Assembly (NCBI RefSeq): GCF_023065955.2
Contig: NW_026622874.1
Coordinates: 82,048,917 to 82,112,916, forward strand
DNA: 64,000 nucleotides
Direction of reading: 5' to 3'
Source of the DNA: Ursus arctos
Lineage: Eukaryota; Chordata; Mammalia; Carnivora; Ursidae
Numbering within the stretch: position 1 is the first letter of the stretch; the number at the start of each line of letters is the position of its first letter. Below are positions 24,830-36,900 of this stretch, piece after piece. The notes under the pieces are model-generated. The model had not been told where the DNA came from and made no database searches. It was given only the letters and a program-made list of their open reading frames with translations. The position numbers were made by a program, and so were the translations under genes.

Positions 24830-26100
24830 CTGACAATCCAATGACATGACTTCTTCTACACCAATTCTTCTTTTTGGTTGAGTCTGCTGTTGAAGCTTTC
24901 TGTTGAAATCTTGAGTTAAGTCGTTGTATTCTTCAACTGTGGGATTTTGGGGGTGGGATGTGGGGTAGTGGGTTTTTGCTTTTTTATGTAACTTCTCATT
25001 TTGTTCATGTATTGTTTTCCTAATTTTATTTAGTTGTGTATGTGTGTTTCTTGTGGTTCACTGAATTTCTGTAAGAGTGTTATTTTTAATTCTTTGTCAG
25101 ACACTTCATAGACCTCCTTTTTTTAGGGTTAGTCATTGGTGTTTTTTTCCCCCTTTGGTGGTATTATGTTTCCTTGATTATTCATAATCATTGTGACCTT
25201 GTGTCTGTGTCTGACACTTCAAGAAGTAGGTACATCTTCCAGTCTTTACAGACTGGCTTTGTCAGGCAAAGTCCTTCACCAGTTATCCAGTCCAGAGTTT
25301 TTGGGTGGGTGATCTGGTGGTGTCCACAAATGGGCTACTGCTGCGTGGGCTGATCTGGGTCAGCAGCTGTAAAGGCCTGGTATTCAAGTGCATGGGGACC
25401 AGCCATAGAGCCCAGCTCTATGGGGGCAGGCCTGACTCTTGAGTCTGTGGTGATGGACCTGGGACCTGAGTCTATGTGGGTAAAACTAGATCCTGGGTCC
25501 ACAGGAGCCACCCAGCACCTTGTACCACTGTGGTGAGCCTAGCAACAGGTCCACGGGGACCGGTCTTGTACTGGAACAGGTAAGGAGCCTTGTTTCACAG
25601 GAGCCAGCCTGGAGACTGGAGCCACAGGTACTGGCCTCACACTTGGGTGAACTGGGAACCTGGGCCATAGGGATTGTTTATAACTTCAGGATACTGCGGG
25701 GGTTGGTATGACCCTAGGGTGGAATGGGTACCTGGGTCCATGGAAGCTGGTCTGGTGGTGGGGTGGGCCAGAAACCTAAATCTCTGGGAACTAGAATGCA
25801 ATTTAGGTCTTGTGCTGGAGTAAGCTGGCAGCGTGAGTTCATAGGTGTCCACCTGGAACCTGGGTTTATAGGGACCAACTGGGAGCTTGGAGCCACTGGA
25901 GCCACTATGGTCATGGAATTGGCCAGCACTGGGGTGAGCTAGGAGCTCACCAGGAGCTTGGTGCTGTGAAGCTGGCTGGCATCTGGACTAGTAGTCTCCT
26001 GCTGTGGGAGCTGGCTGGTGCCAGAGTACACTAGGAGGGTAGGCTTCTGGGAGGCCACTGGGAGCCTGGTGCTGTGGGAGCCACCTGGGGACAATCTTTT
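24830..26100 (-). mobile_element. Antisense old L1 ORF1 start and 5' UTR with degenerate repeats
   Basis: 24890-25140 reads as reverse-complement L1 ORF1 N-terminal coiled-coil coding sequence (TTCTTTGTCAGACACTTCATAG; GTGTGTTTCTTGTGGTTCACTG). 25330-26095 is GC-rich with many variations of CCTGGGTCCA[C/T]GGGAGC-like units, resembling the tandem-unit 5' UTR of old mammalian L1. The short frames seen here on both strands are artefacts of the repetition. Confidence 0.5.
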
Positions 26101-26970
26101 TCTTAAGATGGAGATTACATCTTCAGCATATAGAATAAGTATATAACTGATAAGTTATATAACTTTATATAAAGTATAACTGTATACCTTCATATCCAAC
26201 TTTATATATACATGCAGAAGTAAATGATTAGTATATAATTTGATACATGCAGAAATAAATATATTGTACATAATATATAATTTCATTTGTATGGATTCTG
26301 TGCAAGGACTTTATGTGCACCTTATCTTAATAATTGTTCAATTTATAAAATTCATATTCTGGCATTATAGATCCATCCAGAAAAAAAGCCAAGAAGAAAA
26401 ATGCTATGTAATCACTAAAGTGATTTCTGAGACTTCTTCTACAAGAAAGCCGAAAAAATTCAGCCATTCTCTGAACATGCCTTGTAGTTTTATGCTATCC
26501 TGCCTTCTCATCGTTTTCTCTCCTCCATCTGTTGAAATCTGATTTATGTTCTTGGCTTCTGATTGAGTGCTGCCAGTTGTAATAAACCTACCAAGAGCTG
26601 GTATTATGAAACAGCTCTTCTTTCTATATTTTTGAGCTATCTTTACTTACATCTCCCATATTCTGCTATGTATCTTCAGGATTGTTTTAGGAAGCAGGTC
26701 TGACTCTCACTTCATAAATTATGAATGAATTGGGTGTAAAAACATTATGTATTTTCAAGTTTGCTTTACATATAACACATATACAAGACTATATTGTATG
26801 AACAATATAAAGTATAATAGTAAAAAAAGAAATACCTACTCATCCTTTTATATTATTAAATAAGAACATTTCCAGGAATTTAGAGCCACTTGCAAGCCTC
26901 TCTCCAAACAGTCTATAGGTAGTCAGATATTTAAACCTTTCAGGTTTCAGTGTACTTCCTATGAATGTAT
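26101..26970. other. AT-rich sequence, nothing recognised
   Basis: No exon with ABCA features. The frame at 26240-26542 lacks splice signals and any family motif. Confidence 0.35.
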
Positions 26971-27148
26971 ATTTTTAAAGATTTATTTATTTATTAGAGC
27001 GAGTGAATGAGGGAAGGGGCAGAGGGAGAGAGAGAGAATCTCAAGCGAACTCCCTGCTGAGCACGGGGCCCAACTCCCAAGATCCGGAGATCGTGACCTG
27101 AGCCGAAACCAAGAGTTGGATGTTCAACTGAGCCACCGATGCACCCCC
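26971..27148 (-). mobile_element. CAN-SINE, antisense
   Basis: ATTTTTAAAGATTTATTTATTTATT ... GAGCCACCGATGCACCCC, flanked by an AATGTAT repeat (26964-26970 and about 27153-27159). Confidence 0.88.
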
Positions 27149-27777
27149 TGTAAATGTATTCTTATTCAGTGTGTGCTGAAATTTTACCTTTTGAACTTAA
27201 GCTAAATGAACATATTCTTCTTGGACTTGATTTTCATTGATTAGTACTATATTGGGATGTTTATTTACACTGTGTGTAATTGTAGTTCATCCTTGTCCTT
27301 GATTTTCGATATTCTGTTGTATGAATACAGTGCAGTTGCCATTCCATTGTTGCCTTTTGGGTTGTTAAGTTTTTTGTATTACAAATAGTTATATTAAGTG
27401 TATTCATGGATATTTTCCTTATTGCATGGTCATATGTGTTTTATTTGGCTAAATATATCATTGTGAAACCATTCTCACCATCATTCTGTGAAAGAAAGGA
27501 TTCAGCCCTCATACTCACAAGTATATAACCATTTGGAGAAATGGAACCATATCTTACTTATATTTTAAATATATTAGAACCTCATTAAATATTAAGTAAC
27601 CTAATAAAAAAAGGAAACAGTATGATTTTCTTTATTTCAAATATGTAATCTTTCTTGTTATCAATATTTGAGGCTGATTAAGAAGAAAATTAGAAGAAAG
27701 AAGTAATTCTGTTATTTGTTTGATGTTCACATTATTAGGTAACTTAATATTATGAAATCTTTCCTCTACCCCTGGAG
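27149..27777. other. Sequence upstream of ABCA start, probable L1M trace
   Basis: 27180-27480 has weak reverse-complement L1 character. Immediately upstream of the coding start there is an in-frame TAA at 27745-27747, so the reading frame of exon 1 cannot extend further left. Confidence 0.35.
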
Positions 27778-27792
27778 ATGAATTGTAGAAAA

Positions 27793-27852
27793 ATGGATTT
27801 GTTGACATTGAACCAATTTTCAGTGCTCCTCTGGAAAAATTTTACCTTAAAG
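27793..27852 (+). CDS. ABCA coding exon 1 (start codon)
   Basis: Encodes [20 protein letters not shown], the short cytosolic leader with the LLWKNxTLK motif typical of ABCA3-clade N-termini. Donor GTGGGT at 27853, phase 0. Two in-frame ATGs exist. 27793 has A at -3 and G at +4 and gives a leader close to ABCA3 in length; 27778 would add MNCRK in a weaker context. I chose 27793. The exon's 5' edge and any untranslated part are not determined. Confidence 0.85.
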
Positions 27853-27908
27853 GTGGGTAAAGGCATCCATGTAAAATGTTCATAAGTGGCCATTTGTTGA
27901 AGTTCAGG

Positions 27909-27944
<36 letters not shown>

Positions 27945-30900
27945 ATACATACCTTTGAAAAAATCAATTCCAGAGCTGTAGGTAGTTCTTCCAAATGTAT
28001 AAAACTGAGTTGATCAGTAGTATAGTATGACTTATAAGAAAGTTGGGAGGGATGAGGGTGAAAGTGGCACAAGACAGTCTGGGAAGCACTTGGCTGTTCC
28101 ATAGTAAAACTGGCAGAAGTTTAATACCATAGAACTATCCATCTGCATTGAATGTGTCTTTAAATTAATTAACACCATCTTTTTGTTTCTCTTCTAGAGG
28201 AGGCAGTTCTTTACTTTAACATTGGAAGTCTTAACAGCACTGGTATTTCCAGTGATGATTTTGCTATTTCGTACACTTACTGCTATAAAGGTTGTTGGAC
28301 CTTACAATTATACTTCTCATCCCATCAATACTTTGCCTTCTTACCTCAAAAATTCTGAAGAGTGGGAATTGACTTATGTGCCTTCTAATATTGATGTGGT
28401 CACTGAGATCACTGAGAACATGAAGAGGAATCTGAACATCAGTGTAAAAGGTTAGAAATTAAGGTTTTCTGTAACAGTTAAAAAATTGCTTTTCAGTGGA
28501 GATAAAGCAGTGTTATAAAACTGAGGGCTTCAGAGGGGAGGGGGTGGGGGATGGGATAGGCTGGTGATGGGTAGTGGGGAGGGCACGTATTGCATGGTGC
28601 ACTGGGTGTTACACGCAACTAATGAATCATCGAACTTTACATCAAAAACCAGGAATGTACTGTATGGTGACTAACATAATATAATAAAAAAAATTTTTTT
28701 AAAGAATAAAATTAGAGAAGTCACAATTTTAAATTTTAATTTCCTTTGGGGCGCCTGGGTGGCGTAGTCGTTAAGCGTCTGTCTCCAGCTCAGGGCGTGA
28801 TCCCAGCGTTCTGGGATCGAGCCCCGCATCAGGCTCCTCTGCTAAGAGCCTGATTCTTCCTCTCCCACTCCCCCTGCTTGTGTTCCCTCTCTCGCTGGCT
28901 GTCTCTCTCTGTCAAATAAATAAATAAAATCTTTTTTAAAAAATAAATAAATTTTAATTTCCCAATTTTAAATTCCCAATGTTTAAGCTTGCAACGTAAC
29001 TATGAAGACAGTGTGGTATTGGTGGAGGGATAGACACATAAATCAGTGATATAGTACAGGCGTACCACAGGGAGATGTTGCAGGTTGTTTCAGACCATTG
29101 CAGTAAAGCAAATATCACAGTAAAGCTAGTCAAATGAATTTTTTCATTTCCCAATGCATATAAAAGTTATGTTTACACTATACTGTAGTCTGTTAAGTAT
29201 GCAGTAGCATCATGTCTAAAAAAGCAATTCATACCTTAATTTAAAAATACTTTATTGCTAAAAAATGTTAACCATCATCTGAGCTTTCAGCAAGTCATAA
29301 TCACTGATCACATATCATCATACAAATATAATAATGATGTAGGTTTCAACTGTGAAAATTTTGAAAATATTAAACAATAATCTAAATTATTCTAATTTAC
29401 CTACTAATTTAAAATTTGGTAAAATATTAGGAAAGTAATAAAAAAACCCATGAAACATAGCTAAGTCAAGTGGAAGGCTTTCAATATATTTAACAACTGT
29501 CACTTCCAGTGTTTTAAGCAAATGTTAAGTTTTTGGTCTGTTTTTGAACACATAAATTTATGAATATATATATATTGTGTTATATATATATAATATTTCT
29601 TTAGATAGTTCAAAGATCTCCAACTCAATCTTAATAAATTAAAATAAATGAGATATTCTCCTCAAAATATGCACAGTTGTGTACGTAGTGGAAAACTTTG
29701 ACAAACGGCAGTTGGTGTTACACAAAGATGTTTTGAGTAGTAAAAACCGGCTGGGAAAGCCTTGGTTCTCTGGCACCATGCCTTCTACAAAAAGCCAATT
29801 ATCTATTAAGTCATCTGCATTCATTTCCCAGGTTAGCCAGGAAAGCAGGGTTGCCTGAGGGAGGGCTTGAATCCTATACACCAGGAAGTCTGAACTGTAG
29901 CCAGACGTACAATTAAGATGTTCCAGTAGAGTTATTATTTTGGTTCAGGCAAATTCTTCTGGCATCATTGTTTAGTGGGAGGAATACACCAAATACTTCA
30001 CGTTTTACCTCATACAGTTAATATTGTCATAGTTCATGCTTTACTTTAAAGAGTTTTCAGGAAAAATATGTTGTGGCCCATAAATTCTTAGTGTTGCAAT
30101 TTTAAAAGACAGAGACAAACATGAAAAAAAAATTATTGTCTACGCTCTGTTACCATTGTCTTCATGAAATTTGAGCAACAAAGGAAATAATTATATCTAT
30201 GTGTTTACTACAATTGTTCCATATTTATGTCTAATTCTCAACAAATTTAGGGAAAGAATAAAGGTGTGTTTTCATTGTCAAAAAAAAAATATAATAATGA
30301 TGAAAAAGTTTGAAATATTGCAAGAATTACCAAAATGTGACATATAGATGAAATGAGCAAATGCTATTGGAAAAATGGTATCAGTAGACCTGCTTTACTC
30401 AGGGTTGCCACAAACCTTCAATTTTTAAAAAACACAATCTGCAAAGTGCAATAAAACAAGTTATACCTGTGGAGAACACAGAGCTAGAACTATACAAATA
30501 CGCCAAAATATTGTTTGCATTAGTGGAAGGATAAGCTTTTCAACAAATAGTGCTAGACAATTGGACATCAGAAGCCAAAACAATGAAATTTCACATCTTA
30601 GGCAAAAAAAAAAAAAAAATACATCAAAATGGATCACAGATCTAAAAGTAAAATGATAGAAAACAATTAGGAGAGAACATAGGAGAAAATCTTTGTAACT
30701 TTGTAAAGAATTAGTTGAAGCATTCTTCAAGACCATTCATGAAAGAAAAAAATGAAAAATTGGACTTTTGATATATAATATTAATGGTTGCTCTTGGGTT
30801 AAAATATGCGTGCATAATTTTTCACAATCAACTTAGAACATTTTACTAGTTTATTTTCACATCTACATGAGTTGAAAACTATATCAGAAAGTTGTAATTT

Positions 30901-33900
30901 ATGCACATATTTTAAAGAACTTAAGAAAACTATTTACCCAGATTTTACCATAGCTCTTGTTTGTAACTTTATTCTTTTTTTTTTATTATGTTCAGTTAGC
31001 TGCCATATAGTACATCATTACTTTTTGATGTACTGTTTAATGATTCATCAGTTGCATATAACACCCAGTGCTCATCACAACATGTGCCTTCCTTAATACC
31101 CAACACCTGACTACCCCATTCCCAACTCCCCTCCCCTCTGAAACCCTCAGTTTGTTTCCTGGAGTCCACAGTCCCTCATGGTTTCTCTCCCTCTCTGATT
31201 TCCCCCTCAGTTCTCCCTCCCTTCCCCTATGGTCTTCCGTGCTATTCCTTATGTTCCACATATGAGTGAAACCATGATAATTGTCTTTCTCTGATTGACT
31301 CATTTCACTTAACATAATCCCCTCCAGTTCCATCCATGTCAGTGCAAATAGTGGGTATTCATCCTTTCTGATGGCTAAGTAATATTCCATTGTATATATG
31401 GACCACAACTTCTTTACCCATTCATCTGTTGAAGGGCATCTCCACTCCTTCCACAGTTTGGCTATTGTGAACATTGCTGCTACGAACATTGGGGTGCGTG
31501 TGCCCCTTCTTTTCACTACACCTGTATCTTTGGGGTAAATACCCAGGAGTACAATTACTGGATCATAGGGTAGCTCTATTTTTAACTTTTTGAGGAACCT
31601 CCATACTGTTTTCCAAGTGGGCTGTACCAGTTTGCATTCCCACCAACAGTGTAAGAGTGTTCCCCTTTCTCCACGTTCTTGCCAACATTTGTTCTCTGTG
31701 TTGTTAATTTTAGTCATTCTAACTGGTGTAAGGTGGTATCTGTATTTTTTATTTGAATTTCTCTGATGGCTAGTGATGTTGAACATTTTTTCTTGTGGCT
31801 GTTAGCCATTTGTATGTTTTCTTTGGAGAACTATCTGTTCATGTCTCCTGCCCATTTATTGACTGGATTATTTGTTTTTTGGGTTTTGAGTTTGAGAAGT
31901 TCTTTACAGAACTTGGCTATCAGCCCTTTATCTGTAATGTCATTTGCAAATATCTTCTCCCATTCTGTGGGTTGCCTCCTAATCTTGTTGACTGTTTCCT
32001 TTCCTGCGCAGAAGCTTTTTATCTTGATGAGGTCCCACAAGTTCATTTTTGCTTTTGTTTCCCTTGCCTTTGGAGATGTGTCTTGAAAGAAGTTGCTGTG
32101 GCCAGTGTCGAAGAGCTTACTGCCTGTGTCCTCCTTTAGGATTTTGATGGATTCGTGTCTCACATCGAGATCTTTCATCCATTTTGAGTTTATCTTTGTG
32201 TACAGTGTGAGAGAATGGTCAAGTTTCATTCTTCTGTATGTAGCTGTCCAATTTTCCCAGCACCACTTATTGAAGAGACTGTCTTTTTTCCACTGGATGT
32301 TTTTTCCTGATTTGTCAAAGATTAGTTGACCATAGAGTTGAGGGTCCATTTTTAGGCTCTATATTCTGTTCCATTGATCTATGTGTCTGTTTTTGTGCCA
32401 ATACCATGCTGTCTTGGTGATCATAGCTTTGTAAGTCAGGCAGTGTGATGCCCCCAGCTTTGTTTTTGAAGTTCCAAGTTTCCTCTTCTATCATTTTCCT
32501 TCTTTCTGAAGAACTTTAGTAATTTTTTCGAGCAGGTCTACCGGCAGTGAGTTCTTTTTGTTTTCCTTCATCTAAGAAAGTCTTTAATTCATCTTCATTC
32601 CTGAAGATTGTTTTCATTTGGGATAAAATTTTGGGTTGACAGTCCTCTCAACATTTAAAAAATATTTATCAATTTCTTTTGACCTCCTTGGTTTTTGAAA
32701 AGAATCCTGTTTTGAATAGAATCCTTATTTTCTTATCGGTAATGTATCATTTCTCTCTGGCGACTTTCTTTTTATTTTATTTTATTTTTGTTAATAGTAA
32801 TATTTTTTATTATGTTAGTCACCATACAATACATCCCTAGTTTTTTATATAAAGTTCCATGATTTAAAACGTGTGCATAACACCCAGTGCACCACGCAAT
32901 ACATGCCCTCCTTACTACCCATCACCAGCCTATCCCATTCCCCCACCGCCCTCCACTCTGAAGCCCTCAGTTTGTTTCCCAGAGTCCACAGTCTCTCAAG
33001 TTTCATTCCCCCTTCTGTTTACTCCCCCTTTCTTTATCCCTTTCTTCTCCTACCGATCTTCCTACTTCTTATGTTCCATAAATGAGTGAAACCATATGAT
33101 AATTGTCTTTCTCTGCTTGACTTATTTCACTTAGCACTATCTCCTCCAGTGCCGTCCATGTTGCAGCAAATGTTGAAAAATCGTTCTTTTTTGATGGCTG
33201 AGTAATATTCCATTGTATATATGGACCACAACTTCTTAATCCAGTCATCATTTGAAGGGCTTCTTGGCTCCTTCCACGATTTAGCTATTGTGGACATTGC
33301 TGCTATGAACATTGGGGTGCATATGGCCCTTCTCTTCACTACGTCTGTATCTTTGGGGTAAACACCCAGTAGTGCAATGGCTGTGTTGTAGGGTAGCTCA
33401 ATTTTTAACTTTTTAAGGGACCTCCACACTGTTTTCCAGAGTGGCTGTACCAACTTGCATTCCCACCAACAACGTAGGAGGGATCCCCTTTCTCCACATC
33501 CTCTCCAGCAATTGTTTCTTGCCTTGTCAATTTTTGCCATTCTAACTGGCATAAGGTGGTATCTTAGTGTGGTTTTGATTTGAATTTGTTCACTTAGCAT
33601 AATGTTTTCTAGGTTCATCTATGTTGTAGTTTTTATCAATACTTCATTCCTTTTCATTGTCAGGTAATAGCCCATTGTATGGATATACTGCATTCACTTG
33701 GTACATCCTTCATCAGCTGATGGACATTTGGGTTGTTTCCACCTTTTGGCTGTTATAAATCATACTTCTATGAACATTCGTCTCTAAGTTTTATGTAGAC
33801 ATATGTTTTCATTTCTTTTGGGTGGAATTCCACTGAGAGTAGAATGAATATGTCATGTTGTAACTATGTTTAACTTTTTGAGGGGCTACCAAAAGTTATC

Positions 33901-36900
33901 TAAAGTTGCTGTACTATTTTATACTCTGATCAGCAGTGTATGAAAGTTCCATTTTTTCTGTATTCTCACCAGCACTTGTTATCATCTGTCTTTTTGATTA
34001 TAACTATCTCAGTGGATGTAAATTGGTATCCCATTGTGATTTTGATTTGTATTTCCCTTATGACTAATGACTCTGCTTTATGTATATGTTATGATGATTG
34101 TTATTTAAAACTGAAGTAAAGTTTTATTCCTAAAATTGTTTTGAACCCCCAATATCTATTAAGTAGTTGTGATTCCAATATTTGAAAAACAGTGTTTTTA
34201 AGTTTACAATATTGGGATAAGATACATCTCCCCTGAGGAGGAATTATCAGATATTTCCATTGTAATGAACAATTTATCCTCTCTACAGTTCGAGGGTTTA
34301 CTTCAGAAATGGAGCTTGAGAAGTACATTAAGTATGACTATGGATCTCGTAAAGTACTGGCTGCCATCATTTTTTACTGTAACTTCAAAAGCAGCAGTGA
34401 CCCTCTACCACTTGAGGTGAGAATGTTGTATTTAGAGTTTTCTAAATACATAGCTTTCTAGTAGTTGCACTTCCAGTTTCTAGAATTTTAATGACTTTGC
34501 TATTACTAACCCAGTTTTATGGATGAAGCAACAAATTTTCCCAAGATCAAACGACTAGTATACAATACAGCAAGAATGTGAATCCAGATCTGAGTAACTA
34601 ATTTCTCTGCTTTTAATTGTTGCTTTGTGATAAGGAAGGAACTGCACACAGAAGGCCTTAGACTCACAGAAAACTTTGACTAATCAGGCATTGCTTCTAG
34701 TTCTACAAAGAGGGGTGAAACAAGCTGCAGAGCAGATGCATTTTCACTAACAAGGAACAAAGCATGTAAAAAAATCCTTTTTCTTTGAATGAAACACAGA
34801 ATTTAAGTTCTTTCGTAAATGACTAGAAAAAACACTAAGGCTCAGCCAAATTGATTCAGAACTAGGACATCCATAAGCACCAAGAAGGGATCTGATTATA
34901 GCGTAGCCACGCTAAGGAAAAAGAAAGACAGTGCCTTGCACTTGGTGTCTGCTTAGCAGATCTTGTTAGACATTCTATCCTTGTGGTGATAGAAATAAGT
35001 GGTCAACTATAATATCTAGACATGGAGCCAAGTTCTATGTTTATAATGCAGATACATGTTAGTAGAAGGCAAAATTAATAAAACCCCTGGTAGGATAATA
35101 TATATTCTTTCTGTAAGTCCCATCCTTCCATGACTCCATGCTTCTGTACCAACTTCCTTCCATCTACTAAGTCAAAATTATCCATATGCTGATAATGGAT
35201 TTAGGATCAACAGTATGCATTGGCTCAAAGTGTGTTAAGTGCGATTTCAAGTTTTATTACCATTACTAATTGACTGTGCTTGTGTCCTCAAATATTTGTA
35301 CTAGATTTTAGCCACTACCTGTATGCTAAACTGAAATAGGCTCACTGCTTTATGTAATACAAGATTTAAATAGGAGCCTGTCTCCCAACATAAATGACAA
35401 AAAGAACGAGATAAAATAGAAAATGATCTGTCATGCGGAGATCCAAGACAACCACAATTTGGGGGGAGTTCTGATTCATTTATTTACAGAATAGTATTAC
35501 ATTATATAAAGAGATCACAATTTATTTATCAAGTCTGCTACTGGACACCCGGGATGTTTACAGCTTTTTTTTTTTCTTATATGCTAGTGAAAAAGTGCTA
35601 CTATGAACATTAGCTATTCTGGATATATGCTTAGACATAGAATTTCTGGGGCATGGTCACATCTTAAAATGTATTACATAATGCCAAATTGTTTTCTGAA
35701 ATAATGATACCAATTCAAACTCCCAGCAACAGTGTCTGAAAGTTGTCACTATTAAACTTAATATTTTCAGATGTTTCTCTTACTAATTCCATGGATATGA
35801 ATTAGCTAATTCCACAGGTGTGAAGTGATATACAACTTTGGCTTTAATTTTCATTTCCTTGGTTCCTAATGAGATTAGTGTATGTCCATGTTTTAAGTGA
35901 TGAATTATTCTTTAGTGAGGTATACATTTGGTCTTTTCCCCCAGTTTTCTATGGAAAAAATCTATTTTACATATTAATTGACCAATTTCTGTGTGTATAC
36001 TACATAGGGATCCCTTGTCTCTCATATGTATTACAGGTATATTTTTCCAGTTTGTGGCTTTTCTTTCAGTTTTTTTGTCGTGATCAGATTTTCTTTTGAT
36101 GATTGGACTTTTCTGTTTTAAAGCAGCCAAATTTTTAATTCTTTTTCTATATTCTTTTTTTAAAGTTTTTCTTTTAATTCCAGTTAGTTAACATACAATG
36201 CTGTATTACTTTCAGGTGTACAATATAGTGATTCAGTAATTCTATACATTACTCAGTGCTCATCACAAGTACAATCTTTAATCCTCATCACTTATTTCAC
36301 TCATTCCCCTACCCACCTCCTCTCTGATAACATCAGTTTGTTCTCTATAATTAAGACTGTTTCTTGATTTCTTTCTCTCCCTCTCCCTCTCTTTCTCTCT
36401 CCCTCTCATTTTTTCCCTTTGTTTTGAAGAAAAACATGGTTTGAATGAGTAAAAATAATCAACTGACACAGAGAGATGAATCAGAGGTTGGAATTATCTA
36501 ACAAAGATTTCAAAGCAGTCACCATAAAAAATGTTAAATTGTCTTGAAATGAAAAAAATAGAAAATCTTACCAAAGACACAGAAATTATAAGCAAGAAAT
36601 TATAAACTTAAAAATACAATGACATATAAAAAACTAGTTGAATGGCTGAATAGTAGAATGGACAGAGCAGAGGATGTAATACTGAAGAATAAATTTCGCA
36701 AAAGTGCAAGGGGTATGCGCTGAAAGCTACAACACTGTTTGAAAGAAATTAAAGAAGACTTCATAGGGAGAGTTAAGATGGCAGAGGAGTAGGGGTCACC
36801 TTTTTCAGCTGGTCCCCTGAGACGAGCAGGATAGGTACCAGACCATCCTGAACACCCACTGAATCAACGTGAGATGCAGGAAGATACATCTGGATCTCTA

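Larger units (their letters stand above)
28451..34288 (+). other. ABCA intron 2 (5.8 kb, repeat-filled)
   Basis: Holds an L1 3' end, a SINE, a Tigger-in-L1 nest, and antisense L1 pieces listed separately. The stretches 30800-30970 and 34090-34280 show nothing further. Confidence 0.7.

Noticed and set aside
25330..26095. CRISPR-like or regulatory array
   Set aside because: Units are degenerate and irregularly spaced, and the context is antisense old L1 in a mammalian genome.
26240..26542. 100-codon + frame upstream of ABCA exon 1, considered as an earlier ABCA exon
   Set aside because: No ABCA leader motif and no splice sites at sensible places; the LLWKN leader is found at 27793-27852.
27778..27780. 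Alternative ABCA start codon five codons upstream
   Set aside because: In frame but in weaker context and makes the leader longer than in relatives. Not excluded, only less likely.
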